Below are positions 54,542-64,000 of a stretch of DNA of 64,000 bases, piece after piece (position 1 is the first letter of the stretch; each line of letters opens with the position of its first letter). Source of the stretch: Palsa-883 sp963847615 (GTDB taxonomy: Bacteria > Pseudomonadota > Alphaproteobacteria > Acetobacterales > Acetobacteraceae); assembly GCA_963847615.1 (NCBI GenBank), contig CAWKAN010000026.1:282031-346030 (forward strand), read 5' to 3'. The position numbers and the translations under genes are program-made. The notes under the pieces were generated by a model. The model was not told where the DNA came from. It searched no databases and saw only the letters and a list, made by a program, of their open reading frames with translations.

Positions 54542-57500
54542 ATGATGGGCCTTCCGCAACGCCAGGGACTCTACGATCCACGCAACGAACACGATGCGTG
54601 CGGGGTCGGCTTCGTGGCCAATATCAAGGGCCGCAAGTCGCACGAGATCATCGGTCGCGGCCTGGAGATCCTGGTCAACCTCGACCATCGCGGCGCGGTC
54701 GGGGCCGACCCGCTGGTGGGCGATGGCGCCGGCTGCCTGATCCAGATGCCCGATCGCCTGCTGCGCCACTGGGCGGACACGGCGGGCGTGAAGCTGCCGC
54801 CCCCCGGGCGCTATGCCGTCGCGATGTGCTTCCTGCCGCGCCAGGAAGCCGCGCGCGACTACGCCATCCGCCATTTCGAGACGGTGGTCGCCGCCGAGGG
54901 CCAGGCCGTGGTCGGCTGGCGCGAGGTGCCGACCGACATCACCGGACTGGGCGAGCGGGTGATCGAAACCATGCCGGTGATCCGCCAGGCGATCGTCGCC
55001 GCCAGCCCGCGGATCAAGGACCAGGACGCGTTCGAGCGGAAGATCCTGGCGATCCGCAAGCAGATCCTCAACAATGCGCGGGCGATCGGCGAGCAGAAGC
55101 ACCTGCCCGGCCTCGGCGACCTGTACATGCCGTCGTTCTCCACCCGCACGATGGTCTACAAAGGCTTGCTGCTGGCGCCGCAGGTCGGCAGCTTCTATCT
55201 CGACCTGCGCGACCCGCTGACGGAATCGGCGCTGGCGCTGGTGCATCAGCGCTTCTCCACCAACACCTTCCCGTCGTGGAAGCTGGCGCATCCGTACCGG
55301 TTCCTGGCGCACAACGGCGAGATCAACACCGTCCGCGGCAACGTCAACTGGATGTATGCAAGACGGCGCTCGATGTCCTCGGAGCTGATCGGACCGGACC
55401 TCGACAAGATGTGGCCGATCATTCCGCACGGCCAGTCCGACACCGCCTGCATCGACAACGCGCTGGAGATCCTGGTCGCCGGCGGTTATTCGCTGGCGCA
55501 CGCGATGATGCTGCTGATCCCGGAGGCCTGGGCCGGCAACAAGCTGATGGGTCCGAAGCGGCGCGCCTTCTACGAATATTACGCCGCGCTGATGGAGCCA
55601 TGGGACGGGCCGGCGGCGATCGCCTTCACCGATGGGCGGCAGATCGGCGCCACGCTGGACCGCAACGGGCTGCGCCCGGCGCGCTACATCATCACCGACG
55701 ACGACCACGTGATCCTCGCCTCCGAGGTCGGCGTGCTGCCGGTGGCGGAGGAAAAAATCGTCCGCAAATGGCGCCTGCAACCCGGCAAGATGCTGCTGAT
55801 CGACCTGGAAGAGGGCCGCATCATCGACGACGCCGAGGTCAAGCGCACGCTGGCCAACGCGCATCCCTACGCCGACTGGCTGAAGGCCACGCAGTTCAAG
55901 CTGGAGGAGCTGCCCGACAGCCCCGACCGCCACGCGCTGCCGCGGCCGAACGATCTCGGCACGCTGCTGCACACCCAGCAGGCGTTCGGCTACACGCAGG
56001 AGGACGTGCAGTTCTTCCTGGAGCCGATGGCGCTCACCGGCGACGATCCGGTGGGCTCGATGGGCACCGACACGCCGCTCGCGGTGCTCTCGGCCAGGCC
56101 GAAGCTGCTGTACAACTATTTCAAGCAGAACTTTGCCCAGGTCACCAATCCACCGATCGATCCGATCCGCGAGGAACTGGTGATGTCGCTGGTCTCGATG
56201 ATCGGGCCGCGGCCGAACCTGTTGGGCCACCAGGCGGGTGCGCACTACCGGCTGGAAGTGTCGCACCCGATTCTGACCAACGCCGACCTCGAAAAGATCC
56301 GCGCCATCGACACGCTGGCCGGCGGCGCGTTCCGCACCCGCACGCTCGACACCACCTGGAAGGCGGCCGAGGGCGCGGCGGGGATGCAGGGAGCGGTGGA
56401 ACGCATCTGCCGCGAGGCGACGGACGCCGTGCTGGACAACCACAACATCCTGGTGCTGTCCGATCGCGCGGTCTCGGCCGAGCGCATTCCGATCCCCGCC
56501 CTGCTCGCCACCGCCGCGGTGCACCACCACCTGATCCGTCAGGGGCTGCGCACCAGCACCGGCCTGGTGGTCGAAACCGGCGAGGCGCGCGAAGTGCATC
56601 ATTTCTGCGTGCTCGCCGGCTATGGCGCGGAGGCGATCAATCCCTACCTCGCTTTCGAAACGCTCGAGCAGTTGCGCGTGCAGAACGGCCTGAAGCTGAA
56701 ACCGTATGAGGTGCAGAAGAACTACCTCAAGGCGGTCGGCAAGGGGATGCTGAAGGTGATGTCCAAGATGGGCATCTCCACCTACCAGTCCTATTGCGGC
56801 GCGCAGATCTTCGACGCGGTCGGCCTGTCCAGCGCTTTCGTCGAGACCTGCTTCACCGGCACCGCAACGACGATCGAGGGCGTCGGCTTCACCGAGATCG
56901 CCGAGGAGGCGGTCGCCCGCCACCGCAACGCCTATGGCGAGAACCCGATCTATCGCGGCATGCTGGATGTCGGCGGCGACTATGCGTTCCGCCTGCGCGG
57001 CGAGGCGCATGCCTGGACGCCGGAATCGGTGGCGACGCTGCAACACGCCGCGCGCGGCAACATCGCCGAGGATTACGCCGCCTTCGCGCACGGCATCAAC
57101 GACCAGAACGAGCGGCTGCTGACCATTCGCGGGCTGATGGAACTGCGCTTCGCCGAACAGCCGGTGCCGATCGAGCAGGTCGAACCCGCCGCCGACATCG
57201 TCAAGCGTTTCGCCACCGGCGCGATGAGCTTCGGCTCGATCTCGCGCGAGGCGCATACCACGCTGGCGATCGCGATGAACCGCATCGGCGGCAAATCCAA
57301 CACCGGCGAGGGCGGCGAGGAATCCGATCGCTACAAGCGCCTGGCGAACGGCGATTCGATGCGCTCGGCGATCAAGCAGGTCGCCTCCGGGCGGTTCGGC
57401 GTCACCGCGGAATATCTGGTCAACGCCGACGATCTGCAGATCAAGATGGCGCAGGGCGCCAAGCCCGGCGAGGGCGGCCAGTTGCCCGGCCACAAGGTGG

Positions 57501-59185
57501 ACAAGAACATCGCCCGGGTGCGCCACGCGACACCGGGCGTCGGGCTGATCTCGCCGCCGCCGCACCACGACATCTACTCGATCGAGGACCTGGCGCAGCT
57601 CATCCACGATTTGAAAAACGTCAATCCCGGGGCGCGCATCTCGGTGAAGCTGGTCGCCGAGGTCGGCGTCGGCACCGTCGCCGCCGGCGTGGCGAAGGCG
57701 CGTGCCGATCACGTAACCATTTCCGGGTTCGAGGGCGGCACCGGCGCCAGCCCGCTGACCTCGCTGACCCACGCCGGCTCGCCGTGGGAGATCGGCCTGG
57801 CCGAGACCCAGCAGACGCTGGTGCTGAACGCGCTGCGCGGACGCATCGCGGTGCAGGTCGATGGCGGGCTGCGCACCGGGCGCGACGTGGTGGTGGGCGC
57901 GCTGCTGGGCGCCGACGAGTTCGGTTTTTCCACCGCCCCGCTGATCGCCGCCGGCTGCATCATGATGCGCAAATGCCACCTGAACACCTGCCCGGTCGGC
58001 ATCGCCACGCAGGACCCGGTGCTGCGCAAGCGCTTCACCGGCGCGCCGGAGCACGTGATCAACTACTTCTTCTTCGTCGCCGAGGAAGTCCGCGCGCTGA
58101 TGGCCAAGCTCGGCTTCCGTCGCTTCACCGACATGGTCGGGCGCGTCGACAAGCTGGACACGCGCCGCGCGCTCGAGCACTGGAAGGCGAAGGGCGTCGA
58201 CCTGACGCGCATCCTGCACCAGGTGAAGCCGGCGCGCGGCGTGGCGATCCATAACGGCGAGACGCAGAACCACCACCTCGACAAGGCGATGGACAATGCG
58301 CTGATCGAGGCGGCGAAGCCGGCGCTGGACGCCGGCAAGCCGGTGCGCATCGCGCGCGAGATCCGCAACGTCCACCGCACCGTCGGCGCCATGCTGTCGG
58401 GCGAGGTGGCGCGGCGCTACGGCCACGCCGGGCTGCCGGAGGACACCATCGCCATCCGGCTGACCGGCACCGCCGGCGGCAGTTTTGGTGCGTTTCTGGC
58501 GCGCGGCGTGTCGCTGGAACTGATCGGCGACGCCAACGACTATGTCGGCAAGGGGCTGTCCGGCGGGCGCATCACAGTGCGCCAACCGCCGGAGGCCGCG
58601 CGCGATCCGGGCGAAAACATCATCGTCGGCAACACGGTACTGTACGGCGCGATTGCCGGCGAGGCGTATTTCCACGGCGTCGCCGGCGAGCGCTTCGCGG
58701 TGCGCAACTCCGGCGCCATTGCGGTGGCCGAAGGCTGCGGCGACCACGGCTGCGAATACATGACCGGCGGCGTGGTGGTGGTGCTGGGCGAGACCGGTCG
58801 CAATTTCGCCGCCGGCATGTCGGGCGGCATTGCCTACGTCTACGACCCGAAGAATCGTTTCGCCAGCCTGTGCAATCCGGCCGGGGTCAAGCTGGAGCCG
58901 GTGGCCGCCGCCGACGCGGCGCCGGTGGACCATCCCGACCGGCCGCGCCAGCGCTCGGTCAGCGTCGAGGACAGCGGCATGGGCGACCTGCTGCGCTTCG
59001 ATGCCGAGCGGCTGCGCATCCTGGTGGAGCGCCACCTGTTGTTCACCGGCAGCGAGCGCGCACGCGAGTTGCTGGAGAACTGGGACGCCGTGCTGCCGGG
59101 CTTCGTCAAGGTGATGCCCACCGAGTTCCGCCGCGCGCTGAACGAACTGGCCGCCGAGCGCGACGCCAAGGCGGCGGCGGACTGA
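54542..59185 (+). CDS. gltB: Glutamate synthase (NADPH) large subunit
   Basis: GltB converts glutamine plus 2-oxoglutarate to two glutamates with electrons from GltD. The 1547-aa length is typical. The N-terminal class II glutaminase has its nucleophile Cys in EHDACGVGF (residue 20), with GAVGADPLVGDGAG near 57 and RFLAHNGEINTVRGN near 255. The central domain spans about 480-800. The FMN-binding synthase domain has GGKSNTGEGGEE near 918, KPGEGGQLPGHKV near 976, ISGFEGGTGASPL near 1060 and the 3Fe-4S cysteines in KCHLNTCPVGIA near 1145. The C-terminal GXGXG beta-helix follows (about 1280-1500). A palindrome separates it from gltD. Confidence 0.98.
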   Translation: MMGLPQRQGLYDPRNEHDACGVGFVANIKGRKSHEIIGRGLEILVNLDHRGAVGADPLVGDGAGCLIQMPDRLLRHWADTAGVKLPPPGRYAVAMCFLPRQEAARDYAIRHFETVVAAEGQAVVGWREVPTDITGLGERVIETMPVIRQAIVAASPRIKDQDAFERKILAIRKQILNNARAIGEQKHLPGLGDLYMPSFSTRTMVYKGLLLAPQVGSFYLDLRDPLTESALALVHQRFSTNTFPSWKLAHPYRFLAHNGEINTVRGNVNWMYARRRSMSSELIGPDLDKMWPIIPHGQSDTACIDNALEILVAGGYSLAHAMMLLIPEAWAGNKLMGPKRRAFYEYYAALMEPWDGPAAIAFTDGRQIGATLDRNGLRPARYIITDDDHVILASEVGVLPVAEEKIVRKWRLQPGKMLLIDLEEGRIIDDAEVKRTLANAHPYADWLKATQFKLEELPDSPDRHALPRPNDLGTLLHTQQAFGYTQEDVQFFLEPMALTGDDPVGSMGTDTPLAVLSARPKLLYNYFKQNFAQVTNPPIDPIREELVMSLVSMIGPRPNLLGHQAGAHYRLEVSHPILTNADLEKIRAIDTLAGGAFRTRTLDTTWKAAEGAAGMQGAVERICREATDAVLDNHNILVLSDRAVSAERIPIPALLATAAVHHHLIRQGLRTSTGLVVETGEAREVHHFCVLAGYGAEAINPYLAFETLEQLRVQNGLKLKPYEVQKNYLKAVGKGMLKVMSKMGISTYQSYCGAQIFDAVGLSSAFVETCFTGTATTIEGVGFTEIAEEAVARHRNAYGENPIYRGMLDVGGDYAFRLRGEAHAWTPESVATLQHAARGNIAEDYAAFAHGINDQNERLLTIRGLMELRFAEQPVPIEQVEPAADIVKRFATGAMSFGSISREAHTTLAIAMNRIGGKSNTGEGGEESDRYKRLANGDSMRSAIKQVASGRFGVTAEYLVNADDLQIKMAQGAKPGEGGQLPGHKVDKNIARVRHATPGVGLISPPPHHDIYSIEDLAQLIHDLKNVNPGARISVKLVAEVGVGTVAAGVAKARADHVTISGFEGGTGASPLTSLTHAGSPWEIGLAETQQTLVLNALRGRIAVQVDGGLRTGRDVVVGALLGADEFGFSTAPLIAAGCIMMRKCHLNTCPVGIATQDPVLRKRFTGAPEHVINYFFFVAEEVRALMAKLGFRRFTDMVGRVDKLDTRRALEHWKAKGVDLTRILHQVKPARGVAIHNGETQNHHLDKAMDNALIEAAKPALDAGKPVRIAREIRNVHRTVGAMLSGEVARRYGHAGLPEDTIAIRLTGTAGGSFGAFLARGVSLELIGDANDYVGKGLSGGRITVRQPPEAARDPGENIIVGNTVLYGAIAGEAYFHGVAGERFAVRNSGAIAVAEGCGDHGCEYMTGGVVVVLGETGRNFAAGMSGGIAYVYDPKNRFASLCNPAGVKLEPVAAADAAPVDHPDRPRQRSVSVEDSGMGDLLRFDAERLRILVERHLLFTGSERARELLENWDAVLPGFVKVMPTEFRRALNELAAERDAKAAAD

Positions 59186-59211
59186 CGATGATCCGGAAAC
59201 CCGACAGCGTA

Positions 59212-59333
59212 CACCTCTCCCACGGAGTGGGAGAGGTCGGCGAGCGAAGCAAGCCGGGTGAGGGTGGTGCCGCGTGCACCATCCTCACCCGTGTCGCTTC
59301 GCTCCCCGACCTCTCCCGCAAGCGGGAGAGGTG
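59212..59333. repeat. 122-bp palindrome between gltB and gltD
   Basis: CACCTCTCCCACGGAGTGGG and a complementary CCCGCAAGCGGGAGAGGTG form the outer stem. GCGAGCGAAGC/GCTTCGCTCC-type sequences and GGTGAGGGTGGTGC/GCACCATCCTCACC lie inside. Each end also has its own mini-hairpin. It lies between the two subunit genes and may set their expression ratio. Confidence 0.85.
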
Positions 59334-59363
59334 AGCCCCACGGACGCAGGGACACCAAATCGC

Positions 59364-60815
<1,452 letters not shown>

Positions 60816-60841
60816 TGGGGTCGGGGGCGTCTGCGGGGACA

Positions 60842-60946
60842 ACGTAGGGCGGAACAGCGTAGCGCATTCCGCCGTTCGCGCCGGACCGACGGCCTCCTGC
60901 GCCCCTTGAGAGATGGCGGAATGCGCTACGCTGTTCCGCCCTACGT
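60842..60946. repeat. 105-bp palindrome of the GTAGGGCGGAA family (copy 2)
   Basis: ACGTAGGGCGGAACAGCGTA onward (32 bp) and its exact complement ending at 60946 flank a 41-base loop. The right arm overlaps the end of the CoA-transferase gene: its TAG stop (60943-60941 on the minus strand) comes from the CGTAGGGCGG sequence. Copy 1 is in the urease operon at 27482. Confidence 0.9.
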
Positions 60947-62176
60947 GGCAGGTCGCGACTCCCCACCAAGCAGCGTGTTCAGCACATACTCCGTGTGCGC
61001 CCCGACGGCGGGACCCGGCCAGGCCACCACAAGCTCCGGCGCGTCGCCGTCCAGGCGGATCGTCGGGCCGGGGTGCAGGGTGCGGCCGATCAGTGGGTCG
61101 TCGATCGGCTGCACGCTGGCGCGCGCACGAAAATGCGGGTCGGCGGCGCAGTCGGCGATGTCGTACAGGCGCGAGCAAGGCACGTCGGCGGCTTCCAGCC
61201 GTGCCTCGGCGTCCTTGGCCGGCAGCGTGGCGGTCCAGGCGCCGATCACCGCATCCAGTTCCTCGCGCCGGGCGCAACGGTCGGCGTTGGTGGCGTAGGC
61301 GGGGTCTTTCGCCAGGGCCGCCTGGCCGATCGCCGTCATCAGCCGGGCAAAGATCGGGTCGGAGTTGCCGGCGATGCACAGCCACTTGCCGTCGGCGCAG
61401 CGATAGGTGTTGGTCGGCGCCGCGGTGGGGATCGCCGCGCCCACCGGCTGGCGGATGCGCCCGTCCAGCGCGTATTCCGGCAGCATCCCCTCCAGCAGGC
61501 TGAACACGGAATCGACCAGGTTGACGTCGATGACGCGGCCGCGGCCGGTGCCGATGCCCGTATCGGCGCCGGGCTTCTGCGCGACGGGCGAGGCATCGCG
61601 CTGCCACAGCGCCGCCAGCAGCCCGATCGCGGCATAAAGTCCCGCCAGGTCGTCGCTGATCGAGATGCCGCAGCGCGGCGGCGGCAGGTCGGAGGTGCCA
61701 GGCGGATACCCGGTCAGGTGGCGCAGCCCGCCCATCGCCTCGCCGATCGCGCCGAACGCCGGGCGGTCGCGATACGGCCCGTCCTGGCCGTAGCCGGAGA
61801 TGCGCGCGATCACCAGGCGCGGATTCTCCCGGTGCAGCACCTCCGGCCCCAGGCCGAGGCGTTCGAGCTGCCCGGCGCGCAAATTCTCCACCAGCACGTC
61901 GGCCCGCGCGGCCAGCTTCAGCGCGGTGGCGCGCTCCCGCTTCAGGTCCAGCACCACCGACAGCTTGTTGCGCCCGTGGATGCTGAACCAGACCGAGTTG
62001 CCGTCCACCGCCGCACCCCAGCCGCGGAACGGGTCGCCCCCGGGCGGCTCGATCTTGATCACCTCGGCGCCGAGATCGGCCAGGATCCGCGTGCAGAACG
62101 GCGCCGCGACATAGTGGCCGATCTCCAACACCTTGAGGCCGACGAGGGGACCGGTCCGTCTGGGCAGGATGGGCAT
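60941..62176 (-). CDS. CaiB/BaiF family III CoA-transferase
   Basis: This 411-aa family III CoA-transferase has the family start LVGLKVLEIGHYVAAPFCTR (residues 12-31), LGAEVIKIEPPGGDPFRGWG near 35, NKLSVVLDLKRE near 66, RPAFGAIGEAMGGL near 142 and VDVNLVDSVFSLLEGMLPEY near 216. It is a different subfamily from the paralogue at 1-1112. The ATG at 62176 is at the homology start; open frame further up runs through a tandem repeat. The C-terminal residues (GGESRPAT) and the stop lie in a palindromic repeat, so the original end may have been changed. Convergent with gltD. Substrate unknown. Confidence 0.92.
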   Translation of the reverse strand: MPILPRRTGPLVGLKVLEIGHYVAAPFCTRILADLGAEVIKIEPPGGDPFRGWGAAVDGNSVWFSIHGRNKLSVVLDLKRERATALKLAARADVLVENLRAGQLERLGLGPEVLHRENPRLVIARISGYGQDGPYRDRPAFGAIGEAMGGLRHLTGYPPGTSDLPPPRCGISISDDLAGLYAAIGLLAALWQRDASPVAQKPGADTGIGTGRGRVIDVNLVDSVFSLLEGMLPEYALDGRIRQPVGAAIPTAAPTNTYRCADGKWLCIAGNSDPIFARLMTAIGQAALAKDPAYATNADRCARREELDAVIGAWTATLPAKDAEARLEAADVPCSRLYDIADCAADPHFRARASVQPIDDPLIGRTLHPGPTIRLDGDAPELVVAWPGPAVGAHTEYVLNTLLGGESRPAT

Positions 62177-62193
62177 CGCAGGCTCCTTGTCGT

Positions 62194-62315
62194 TCCATGG
62201 GGTCGTGTCCATGGGGTCGTCCATGGGGTCGGTCCATGGGTCGGTCCATGGCGGGCGGTCCATGGCGGGCGGTCCATGGGGTCGGTCCATGGCGGGCGGT
62301 CCATGGCGGGCGGTC
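62194..62315. repeat. Tandem repeat of TCCATGG-containing 12-14-bp units
   Basis: About nine units alternate between TCCATGGGGTCGG and TCCATGGCGGGCGG. They lie in the promoter/leader region of the minus-strand CoA-transferase gene, starting 18 bp upstream of its ATG. The copy number could vary by slippage. Confidence 0.85.
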
Positions 62316-62670
62316 AGCGGGGGAGCAGTCAACTTGGGTCTCGGCGCGCCGGGGGGCCAATTTGGGGCAGAGGCGGGGCCGGCCAGATGTGCAGGCGGCG
62401 AGAGGGAGCCTTTAGAATAACGGTTGAAAATCACACCAGGATGAACAACTATGGGTTGCGTTAACCTTTTATTAGGAAACTTGGTTCATACCATTGCGTC
62501 GGAGCCGGCCTCGCCGGTGTCCTGTTTCCTCCCCGATGTCGCGCCTTCCCCCCGAACGGCGTGACGACCTTGGCGGTGCGCCTGAAATACCGGCGCACCG
62601 CCCTTTTTTTGCCCGGCGCCGGTGCGCGGCGTGGCCCGGCCAGGCTTGGCCCGATGCATCCGCGGCGCGC
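62316..62670. other. 355-bp gene-free region, possible small-RNA locus
   Basis: There is no protein gene. The region includes an AT-rich patch at about 62413-62490 (GCGTTAACCTTTTATTAGGA), which stands out from the genome, and then C/T-rich stretches TTTCCTCCCC and CCTTCCCCCC. It ends with the intrinsic terminator at 62572-62610 reading on the plus strand, with no gene before it. A short plus-strand transcript is the simplest reading. Confidence 0.35.
62572..62610 (+). terminator. Rho-independent terminator with no upstream gene
   Basis: GGCGGTGCGCC, a 9-base loop and GGCGCACCGCC form a perfect 11-bp stem followed by C and seven T residues on the plus strand. The nearest plus-strand gene is gltD, 1.76 kb upstream, with an opposing gene in between, so the transcript it ends is unidentified. 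Confidence 0.85.
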
Positions 62671-63919
62671 TCATACCCAGGCGCCGGCGCGCAGCAACGG
62701 CTCCGCCGTGCCGTCGGCCGCGATGCCGTCCACGTCGACCTGGGCCGAACCGATCATCCAGTCCACATGGATCAGGCTGCTGTTGGCGCCGCGCGCGCGC
62801 AGCGCCTCCGCCCCGGCCGCGCCGCCGTCGGTGAAGCATTTGCTGTACGACTGGCCCAGCGCGATGTGGCTGGCGGCGTTCTCGTCGAACAGCGTGTTGA
62901 GGAACAGCAGGCCGGTCTGCGCGATCGGCGAGGCGGCGGGCACCAGGGCGACCTCGCCCAGCCGACGCGCGCCCGCGTCGGTGGCGATCATGCGCTCCAG
63001 CACCGCCTGGCCGCGCCGCGCCCGCGCCTGGACGATGGCGCCGGCTTCGAAGCGGACCTCGATGCCCTCGATCAGCGTGCCCTGGTGGGCGAGCGGCAAG
63101 GTCGCCGCCACGGTGCCGTCGGTGCGGCGGCAGTGCGGCGTGGTGAACACCTCCTCGGTCGGGATGTTCGGGTTGCCGGTGATGCCGTTCGCCGCGGTGG
63201 TCAGGCCGCCCATCCAGCGGTGCGCGTCGGCGAGGCCGACGCGCAGGTCGGTGCCCGGGCCGCGATAGTGCAGCGCGGCGTAGCGCCTGGCGTTCAGCAT
63301 CTCGCGCCGCGCCATCAGCGTGGCGTTGTGCGCCGCCCAGCCGGCGATCGGGTCGTCGGTGGTGACGCGGGAGGCGACGAAGATCGCCTGCCACAGCCGG
63401 GCCATCGCCGCGTTCTCGGGCAGCGCCGGGAACACCGCGCGCGCCCAGGCCGGCGTGGCGGCGGCGACGATGGTCCAGTTGATGGCGGAATTGGTGATCA
63501 GCTCCAGCGCCGGGCGGTAGGCGATCGAGCGGGCGCGGTTGGCGCGGGCAACCTTTTCGGGGTCCTGGCCTGACAGCAGGTTCGGGTCCTCGCCGACGAT
63601 GGCCAGGCGCGCCGCGCCGGCACGAAAGGCCGCCGCCATGCCGTCGTACAGCCAGCCCGCGGCGGTGTCGAAACCGGCGTCCGCGGCGTGCTGATAGCGC
63701 AACAGGGTGGCGGCATCATCGGCGAAGCAAGGTGGTGACCAGCGAGGCGCCGGCGCGATAGGCGTGCCGGGTGATGCGGCGGGTGAGGGCGACGGCCTCG
63801 AGCGGCGCGGTCATCACCAGTTGCTGGCCTGGCTGCAGGCCGCCGAGGCCGACGCACACGGCGACCTCGGCGAGGCGGTCGAGCAGGCTGGCGTGGGACA
63901 GGCCGGTGCTGTCGTTCAT
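62671..63919 (-). pseudogene. M29 family aminopeptidase (AmpS/PepS-like), one frameshift
   Basis: M29 enzymes are dinuclear-metal exopeptidases of the thermophilic aminopeptidase family. Blocks present are LLDRLAEVAVCVGLGGLQPGQQLVM at the start, AIVGEDPNLLSGQDPEKV near 98, GGLTTAANGITGNPNIPTEE near 240 with the metal-ligand Glu, TTPHCRRTDG near 262, LFLNTLFDENAASHIALGQ near 340 with Glu and His ligands, and SSLIHVDWMIGS near 385 with His and Asp. Near 63724-63726 one extra base breaks the frame. Correcting it joins AGASLVTTLL to ADDDAATLLRYQHAADAGFD and gives 415 aa, normal length. The start at 63919 follows GGAG. Probably peptide recycling. Confidence 0.88.
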
Positions 63920-64000
63920 GGCGGGACTCCGACTTGGGGCGGGATGGTAGCCGAAAGCCGATGGCGGCGGCAGCGCACCGCGCGGCAGCCCCAGTTCTCG

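Noticed and set aside
54374..59035. A 1,553-codon open frame antisense to gltB
   Set aside because: It is a by-product of high-GC codon bias: the translation is Arg/His/Asp-rich with no recognisable domain, while the plus strand encodes complete GltB with all catalytic motifs.

Overview
The window is about 64 kb of GC-rich DNA (roughly 68-70% G+C by eye). It is packed with catabolic, transport and nitrogen genes typical of a free-living alphaproteobacterium. Gene content (urtABCDE plus ureDABCEFG, gltBD, hmgA, a PHB depolymerase, family III CoA-transferases, LLM flavin enzymes) and abundant palindromic intergenic repeats suggest the Rhodospirillales/Acetobacteraceae area. That placement is inference, because no rRNA, tRNA or other marker gene was found.

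Layout. 1-5.9 kb: a truncated CaiB/BaiF CoA-transferase, a 160-bp inverted repeat, a CapA-like phosphoesterase, a DHA2-type MFS pump, uppP and a frameshifted cation-efflux gene. 5.9-11.7 kb: an acyl/ketone degradation block with an alpha/beta hydrolase lacking its serine nucleophile, an LLM monooxygenase with four frameshifts, both subunits of a 3-oxoacid CoA-transferase and a fused ADP-forming acyl-CoA synthetase. 12-20 kb: a sulfotransferase, two mandelate-racemase/muconate-lactonizing enzymes, a degenerate M23 protein, a MarR regulator divergent from hmgA, and an O-antigen-ligase-like membrane protein. 20.2-32.4 kb: a urea uptake and hydrolysis locus, urtABCDE-ureDA-[BrnT/BrnA toxin-antitoxin]-ureBCEFG, behind a good sigma-54 promoter. 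32.4-34.8 kb: a 300-bp palindrome, a 5'-truncated SMP-30 gene and a DUF1194/DUF2459 pair. 35-45.2 kb: a LysR regulator divergent from an aminotransferase, hydantoinase B and A, and a polyamine-type ABC transporter. 45.2-54.3 kb: a decarboxylase-like amidohydrolase, an MBL hydrolase, an AbrB-Doc fusion, a branched-chain-type binding protein, an LLM enzyme, a GST, a PHB depolymerase and two divergent toxin-antitoxin modules. 54.5-64 kb: gltB, gltD, another family III CoA-transferase, a possible small-RNA locus and a frameshifted M29 aminopeptidase.

How the genes work together. The urea locus imports urea and converts it to ammonia; GltBD could then fix the ammonia into glutamate. The 35-45 kb cluster looks like uptake and ring opening or deamination of a nitrogenous compound.

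Two themes stand out. First, at least five families of palindromic repeats sit inside operons. One lies in frame inside ureD, one supplies the likely ribosome binding site of ureF, and two contribute stop codons (ureG and a CoA-transferase gene). Second, single-base frameshifts are common. They are concentrated at 5.6-8.2 kb and recur in urtA, an antitoxin, the AbrB-Doc fusion and the M29 gene. These are either real decay or uncorrected sequencing errors, and raw reads would decide.
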